8,978 nucleotides of DNA from an uncultured Collinsella sp. (GTDB lineage Bacteria; Actinomycetota; Coriobacteriia; Coriobacteriales; Coriobacteriaceae), in the NCBI GenBank assembly GCA_958423535.1, contig CATZRJ010000057.1, positions 1-8,978 on the forward strand. Direction: 5' to 3'. The notes below the pieces were generated by a model that saw only the letters and a program-made list of their open reading frames with translations, made no database searches and had not been told where the DNA came from. Of this stretch, positions 6,026 to 8,978 are shown one piece after another (the first letter of the stretch is position 1; every line of letters starts with the position of its first letter). The position numbers and the translations under genes are program-made.

Positions 6026-7069
6026 TTAGCGTTTGCGGGGGACGAGTTTGGTGCGGCGCAGGTGGATCATCTCGGCGGCGATGGAGATGGCGATCTCCTC
6101 GGGGTCCTCGGCCTCGATGGCAACGCCGATCGGCAGGTGCAGCTCGTCGATCTGGTCCTGCGTAAAGCCCTCCTGCTCCAGGCGGGCGCGTACAAAGGCC
6201 GTCTTACGGCGCGAGCCCAAGCAGCCCAGATAGGCGGGTTTGGCGCGCATGGCTTGAATCACCACGTCGATATCGGACTTGTGACCCGCCGTGGCGACCA
6301 CCACCAGGTCGCGCGGGCCGATGGGGCATTGCTCGCCCAGGTTCTTGTAATCGACCAGACGACGGTCATAGACCCCGGGCACCCATTCGGGGGTCAGCGT
6401 GCCGGGACGGTCGTCGCAAGCCACGACGGCAAAGCCCGCCGCCGTGAGCACCCGCGCCGTCGCAGCGCCCACGTGGCCGCAGCCAAAGATATAGGTCAGG
6501 CCCTCGGGGCAGAGCGTCTCGATGTGCGCCGCGGGAATCTCGGAGGCTGCGTTGGTGTAGGTGACCCTACTCCCCTCCTCCACCAGCGAAATCCCGGGGC
6601 AGCCCGCAATGGTGCGGCGCGATTCCTCGCCATGGTACTCGGCCACATCGCCTTCGAGCGCACTCGCGATAAACGACTCAAAGTCGATGACGAAGTCGCC
6701 GATGCGCCGATAGGCCAAGACGTCGGCAATTTCCTGGAACAACGGCGCCTGTGATACATCCAGGTGCAGATAGCACAGGCAGATGGCTCCGCCGCAGATC
6801 ATGCCGGTATCGGAGTTCTCGCCGCCCATGGTGTAGCGGACCAGACGCGATTGACCTGCGGCCAGCAGCTCGCGCGCCTCATCCAGCGCAAAGAGCTCAA
6901 TCTTGCCGCCGCCGATGGTGCCCGCTTGGCTGCCATCGGCAAAGACGGCCATCCAGGCGCCCACGCCGCGCGGCGATGACCCTGCCGTGCCGGCAACTAC
7001 CACCAGCTCGCACGTCTTGCCAGCCTTCAGAGCGCCAAGCGCAGCATTCACCACATCGAGCTTTTCCAT
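6026..7069 (-). CDS. xdhC: XdhC/CoxI-family molybdenum hydroxylase maturation protein
   Basis: XdhC-family proteins bind molybdenum cofactor, promote its sulfuration and deliver it to xanthine-dehydrogenase-type hydroxylases in the cytosol. The 347 residues show both family domains. The N-terminal XdhC/CoxI domain has GTAGSSPRGVGAWMAV (27-42), GTIGGGKIE (50-58) and ENSDTGMICGG (84-94). The C-terminal Rossmann domain has FGCGHVGAAT (195-204), CDDRP (218-222), TAGHKSD (260-266), GCLGSRRK (282-289) and LPIGVAIEAEDPEEIA (312-327). ATG 7069 is 9 nt after the yqeB stop, and an AGGAAG site overlaps that stop, so the two are co-transcribed. A palindrome lies 18 nt downstream. The molybdoenzyme it serves is not in the window. 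Confidence 0.93.
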   Translation of the reverse strand: MEKLDVVNAALGALKAGKTCELVVVAGTAGSSPRGVGAWMAVFADGSQAGTIGGGKIELFALDEARELLAAGQSRLVRYTMGGENSDTGMICGGAICLCYLHLDVSQAPLFQEIADVLAYRRIGDFVIDFESFIASALEGDVAEYHGEESRRTIAGCPGISLVEEGSRVTYTNAASEIPAAHIETLCPEGLTYIFGCGHVGAATARVLTAAGFAVVACDDRPGTLTPEWVPGVYDRRLVDYKNLGEQCPIGPRDLVVVATAGHKSDIDVVIQAMRAKPAYLGCLGSRRKTAFVRARLEQEGFTQDQIDELHLPIGVAIEAEDPEEIAISIAAEMIHLRRTKLVPRKR

Positions 7070-7078
7070 CGTCGCTTC

Positions 7079-7873
7079 CTATCCCCTAAAAACGTCGGTG
7101 AGCATGGCGAGTGCCTCGAGTACGCCGCCGCCGACCGACGTCGCCTTGTCCGAAATGTAGTTGATATAGCTGGCGTCGCCGCGCGGATCGACATCGGCGC
7201 ATTTAAAGCCCTCAGTCACCTGAACGCCGTCGGCCAAAAGGCCGCGCAAGCAGCCGTCAATCTGCGTGACCATGGGAGTATCACCCGCATACCCGATCAC
7301 ATCGCCGGCACTCACGATGTCGCCGATCGCACGGTCGGACCGAAACACGCCGGCGGCGGGGCTGTGGATAACGCGCTCCTTGCCAAAGCCGGCGATAATG
7401 CCCGGCACGCCCGTGTTGGGCTGGGGCGAACCTTGGGTAATGACACGGCCCAGAAAATGCCCGCGCATGGTCTCGACCACGGCATCGCAATCGACCGGCG
7501 CGGTAAAGCCCGGCCCCACGGCGATGACGACAGGCGCCATATCGCGCGTGGTGCCCAAGTTGCGCTTGGCCAGAATCGCGTCGACCACGGCAGCGGGTTT
7601 CAGTTCGTCGAGCATCTTGGCCTGGGGGTCTACCACGACGGCGACGTCTCCGGCCTCGGTAATCGCAAGCGCCTCTGCCGGCGTCTGCGCCAAGCGAGCG
7701 CGAATGCCCTCGACCTGGACCTCGCCCAGGCGAATGGCCTCGCAAAAACTGATTGTGCGACGGATGCACGTGGGAACCGCGATATCGGCCATAACGACCG
7801 ACACGCCGGCGCGCACCAAGCGAGCGGCGACGCCCGTGGCGATATCGCCGGCGCCGCGAACATAAACGAGCAT
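7079..7873 (-). CDS. yqeB: YqeB (EF2563-type) selenium-dependent molybdenum hydroxylase system protein
   Basis: Member of the YqeB/EF2563 family, a genomic marker of selenium-dependent molybdenum hydroxylases; the biochemical role is unsettled, with a part in labile selenium cofactor handling inferred from co-occurrence. From ATG 7873 it is 264 residues. Visible motifs are the N-terminal VRGAGDIATGVAARL (5-19), GPGFTAP (120-126), RGHFLGRV (137-144), the PNTGVPG stretch (152-158), ADVDPRG (226-232) and ISDKATSVGGGVLEA (240-254). I prefer ATG 7873 because GGGAGGT lies about 9 nt upstream and the family begins at the VRGAGD strand. An in-frame ATG at 7930 would add 19 unlike residues. First gene of the xdhC pair, divergent from yqeC. 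Confidence 0.92.
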   Translation of the reverse strand: MLVYVRGAGDIATGVAARLVRAGVSVVMADIAVPTCIRRTISFCEAIRLGEVQVEGIRARLAQTPAEALAITEAGDVAVVVDPQAKMLDELKPAAVVDAILAKRNLGTTRDMAPVVIAVGPGFTAPVDCDAVVETMRGHFLGRVITQGSPQPNTGVPGIIAGFGKERVIHSPAAGVFRSDRAIGDIVSAGDVIGYAGDTPMVTQIDGCLRGLLADGVQVTEGFKCADVDPRGDASYINYISDKATSVGGGVLEALAMLTDVFRG

Positions 7874-7911
7874 TCCCGGGGCACCTCCCTGTGCTACGGT
7901 TTGAGCAGAGC

Positions 7912-7928
7912 AAAAGCGGTTCGACCGC
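7912..7928 (-). promoter_or_regulatory. Small hairpin plus T4 in the yqeB leader
   Basis: On the minus-strand transcript GCGGT-CGA-ACCGC (7928-7916) is followed directly by TTTT (7915-7912). It looks like a minimal attenuator or, as DNA, a small operator. The 5-bp stem is short, so chance is possible. Confidence 0.25.
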
Positions 7929-7931
7929 ACT

Positions 7932-7960
7932 CTGATGATTATTTATTATCACAGTATTAT
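7932..7960 (+). promoter_or_regulatory. Candidate promoter for yqeC
   Basis: TATTAT (7955-7960) is preceded after 17 nt by CTGATG (7932-7937, three of six matches to the -35 consensus). The predicted start, near 7967, leaves a very short leader before the yqeC ATG at 7975. The surrounding 25 bp are strikingly AT-rich for this genome. Confidence 0.4.
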
Positions 7961-7973
7961 ACGGCGGTGAACA
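7945..7973 (-). promoter_or_regulatory. Candidate promoter for yqeB-xdhC (extended -10)
   Basis: On the minus strand, GATAAT (7950-7945) carries an upstream TGT (7953-7951), the extended -10 form. TGTTCA (7973-7968) sits 17 nt upstream as a weak -35. A perfect TATAAT at 7961-7956 on the same strand is an alternative -10 but has no recognisable -35. Either would overlap the yqeC promoter on the other strand. Confidence 0.4.
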
Positions 7974-7974
7974 G

Positions 7975-8712
7975 ATGGAAACGGTTAGCGGCAATCTTGC
8001 CTCGGCGCTCAGGATCGAGCCGGGCATTACCGCGATTATCGGCAGCGGCGGCAAGTCGACATTGCTGAAGACGCTGGGTCTCGAGCTCATGCGCGCCGGC
8101 GGCAGGGTGCTTCTCTGTACCACCACGCACATGTTTCCCGTTGCCGGCGTGCCATGGGACGGGTCGAATCGTCGCCTGGACGCCGCGCCTTGGAGGCCGG
8201 GCGCCTCGCATGTCCCCGGTTGCACCTGCGAGGCATGCGCTGACATGAGCCGCGGAAGCATCTGCCAGGCAGGCGTCTTGGACCCGGAGACGGGCAAGCT
8301 CTCCGCCCCCGCCGATCCGCTCGGCGAGCTGGCACAGCGCTTTAACTACGTCTTAGCCGAGGCGGACGGTAGCAAGCGGCTCCCGCTCAAGGCCCACGCC
8401 GCCTGGGAGCCGGTGATTCCCTCTGGCACCGCCAACATCGTCTGGATCGTCGGCGCCTCGGGGCTGGGAAAGCCCGTCGCCGAGGTTGTCCACCGCCCCG
8501 AGCTCTTCTGCGAGCGTTGCGGCTGCGAGCTCACCGACATCGCCACGCCCGAGCGCGTCGCCCAGGTGCTCAATGCCGAGCTGCGGATGCTGAACCTCAG
8601 CAATGCCCGCATCATGCTCAACCAAGTCGACACGCTTGCCGACCCAACGATGGCAGATCGCTTCGAGACAGCCCTCGGCCGCTCCGTCGTCGCCACCAGC
8701 CTCAAGGGGTAG
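7975..8712 (+). CDS. yqeC: YqeC-family putative selenium cofactor biosynthesis protein (P-loop)
   Basis: YqeC is the second marker of selenium-dependent molybdenum hydroxylases; a role in cofactor biosynthesis is proposed but the reaction is not established. The 245 residues carry a Walker A-like GSGGKST (23-29), TTTHM (49-53), the highly conserved EADGSKRLPLKAH (129-141), HRPELF (173-178), TPERVAQVL (191-199) and a nucleotide-specificity-like NQVDT (216-220). Two cysteine groups stand out: Cys83, Cys85, Cys88 (CTCEAC) with Cys97, and Cys179, Cys182, Cys184 (CERCGC). ATG 7975 has a GGCGGTGA-type site about 5 nt upstream. The last codon and the TAG stop lie inside a downstream palindrome, so the 3' end may have been set by that repeat. 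Length fits the family, so truncation is not evident. Confidence 0.9.
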   Translation: METVSGNLASALRIEPGITAIIGSGGKSTLLKTLGLELMRAGGRVLLCTTTHMFPVAGVPWDGSNRRLDAAPWRPGASHVPGCTCEACADMSRGSICQAGVLDPETGKLSAPADPLGELAQRFNYVLAEADGSKRLPLKAHAAWEPVIPSGTANIVWIVGASGLGKPVAEVVHRPELFCERCGCELTDIATPERVAQVLNAELRMLNLSNARIMLNQVDTLADPTMADRFETALGRSVVATSLKG

Positions 8713-8812
8713 CTAATTTGGGACGGGGCTCTTTTAGCTACCCCATGTTGAGAGAAAAATCATCAGGCAGGCAGGGGTAGCTAAAAGAGCCCCGTCCCAA
8801 ATTAGCTACCCT
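8706..8812. repeat. Nested palindrome: two inverted 38-bp REP-like units between yqeC and the hydantoinase gene
   Basis: Arm 1 (8707-8744) and arm 2 (8774-8811) are perfect reverse complements over 38 bp, with a 29-nt spacer (8745-8773). Each arm is also palindromic at its own ends: GGGTAGCTAA and TTAGCTACCC flank a roughly 17-nt core containing GGGACGGGGCTC. The RNA or single-stranded DNA can therefore form either one 38-bp stem or two separate 10-bp hairpins. The unit lies between convergent genes, and its first bases encode the last Gly codon and the stop of yqeC. This layout is that of a REP doublet (BIME/REPIN). It may also block read-through from both sides. Confidence 0.88.
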
Positions 8813-8825
8813 GGCGGCCTTCCTG

Positions 8826-8978
8826 CTAGCGGGGGACGTAGCGGCCGGGTTGGGCTCCGGTGGGCTCGCCGTCGCGCGCAGCCAGCACGCCATTCACAAA
8901 CACGGCCTTGGCGCGGCCATGTGCCTCAAAGCCCTCGAGCGGCGTGTAGTCCACGGCCTGATGCTGCGTCGCCGCGCG
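8826..8978 (-). CDS. Hydantoinase/dihydropyrimidinase-like amidohydrolase, C-terminal 50 residues (runs off the right edge)
   Basis: This frame is open from the right edge to a TAG at 8828-8826. It translates as RAATQHQAVDYTPLEGFE then AHGRAKAVFVNGVLAARDGE, ending GRYVPR. The VDYTPLEGFEAHGRAKAVFV pattern is typical of the C-terminal end of D-hydantoinase/dihydropyrimidinase enzymes (HyuA/HydA, E. coli YgeZ), where the chain returns to the small beta-sandwich domain. These metal-dependent enzymes open cyclic amide rings in hydantoin, pyrimidine or purine-derived substrates. The catalytic domain is outside the window, so substrate cannot be judged. It converges on yqeC with a palindrome between them. 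In E. coli a hydantoinase of this type sits in the same locus as yqeB/yqeC-linked purine catabolism genes, which supports the call. Confidence 0.75.
   Translation of the reverse strand, partial: RAATQHQAVDYTPLEGFEAHGRAKAVFVNGVLAARDGEPTGAQPGRYVPR

Noticed and set aside
6011..6754. 247-residue plus-strand open frame opposite xdhC
   Set aside because: Antisense to a gene with clear XdhC motifs from end to end.
7874..7930. 19-residue N-terminal extension of YqeB from an ATG at 7930
   Set aside because: The extension does not match the family start, while the ATG at 7873 has a good GGGAGGT site at normal distance.
7874..7974. Molybdenum cofactor riboswitch upstream of yqeB
   Set aside because: The leader is under about 80 nt and AT-rich, with no multi-stem fold visible; known Moco riboswitches are larger.
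7281..8297. 338-residue minus-strand frame overlapping yqeB and antisense to yqeC
   Set aside because: Arg/Gly/Ser-rich out-of-frame translation that crosses the divergent promoter region; the alternative frames show real family motifs.
8706..8812. CRISPR-like repeat-spacer unit
   Set aside because: Only two copies, in inverted rather than direct orientation, with a single spacer and no cas genes.
8706..8812. Insertion sequence ends
   Set aside because: Only 29 bp lie between the inverted copies, with no transposase and no visible target duplication; a REP doublet or terminator fits better.

Overview
The window comes from a high-GC bacterium, most likely an actinobacterium of the class Coriobacteriia and possibly Collinsella. 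The reasons are the protein sequences, the zinc-type S14, strong AGGAGG ribosome binding sites and several GTG starts. The genus is an inference from pattern, not from a search.

Positions 1-5713 hold, on the minus strand, the distal part of the spc ribosomal-protein operon in its usual order: rplE, rpsN, rpsH, rplF, rplR, rpsE, rpmD, rplO, secY, adk and the 5' part of map. These genes supply the large and small ribosomal subunits, the SecY translocon channel, adenylate kinase and N-terminal methionine removal. The first genes are separated by 33-119 bp gaps, three of which contain hairpins. From rplR onward the genes are packed tightly or overlap. The genes normally just upstream of rplE (rplX and rplN) are absent here. 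A 312-bp gene-free stretch (5714-6025) replaces them and carries a plausible sigma-70 promoter and a 67-nt inverted repeat.

Positions 6026-8712 hold a molybdenum-hydroxylase maturation module. xdhC and yqeB lie in tandem on the minus strand, and yqeC diverges on the plus strand from a 101-bp AT-rich intergenic region with overlapping promoter candidates. XdhC-family proteins mature molybdenum cofactor for xanthine-dehydrogenase-type enzymes. YqeB and YqeC are known genomic markers of selenium-dependent molybdenum hydroxylases. The last 153 bp encode, on the minus strand, the C-terminus of a hydantoinase/dihydropyrimidinase-like enzyme. This association is typical of anaerobic purine or hydantoin catabolism loci, so the cell probably makes a selenium-dependent xanthine-dehydrogenase-like enzyme encoded outside the window.

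The points most worth a second look are: a nested palindrome (8706-8812) made of two perfect inverted 38-bp copies, each itself palindromic at its ends, which also supplies the yqeC stop codon; a second palindrome after xdhC; the break in the ribosomal cluster before rplE; two cysteine-rich motifs in YqeC; and overlapping divergent promoters. I found no CRISPR array, tRNA, rRNA, transposase or clear novel multi-gene system.
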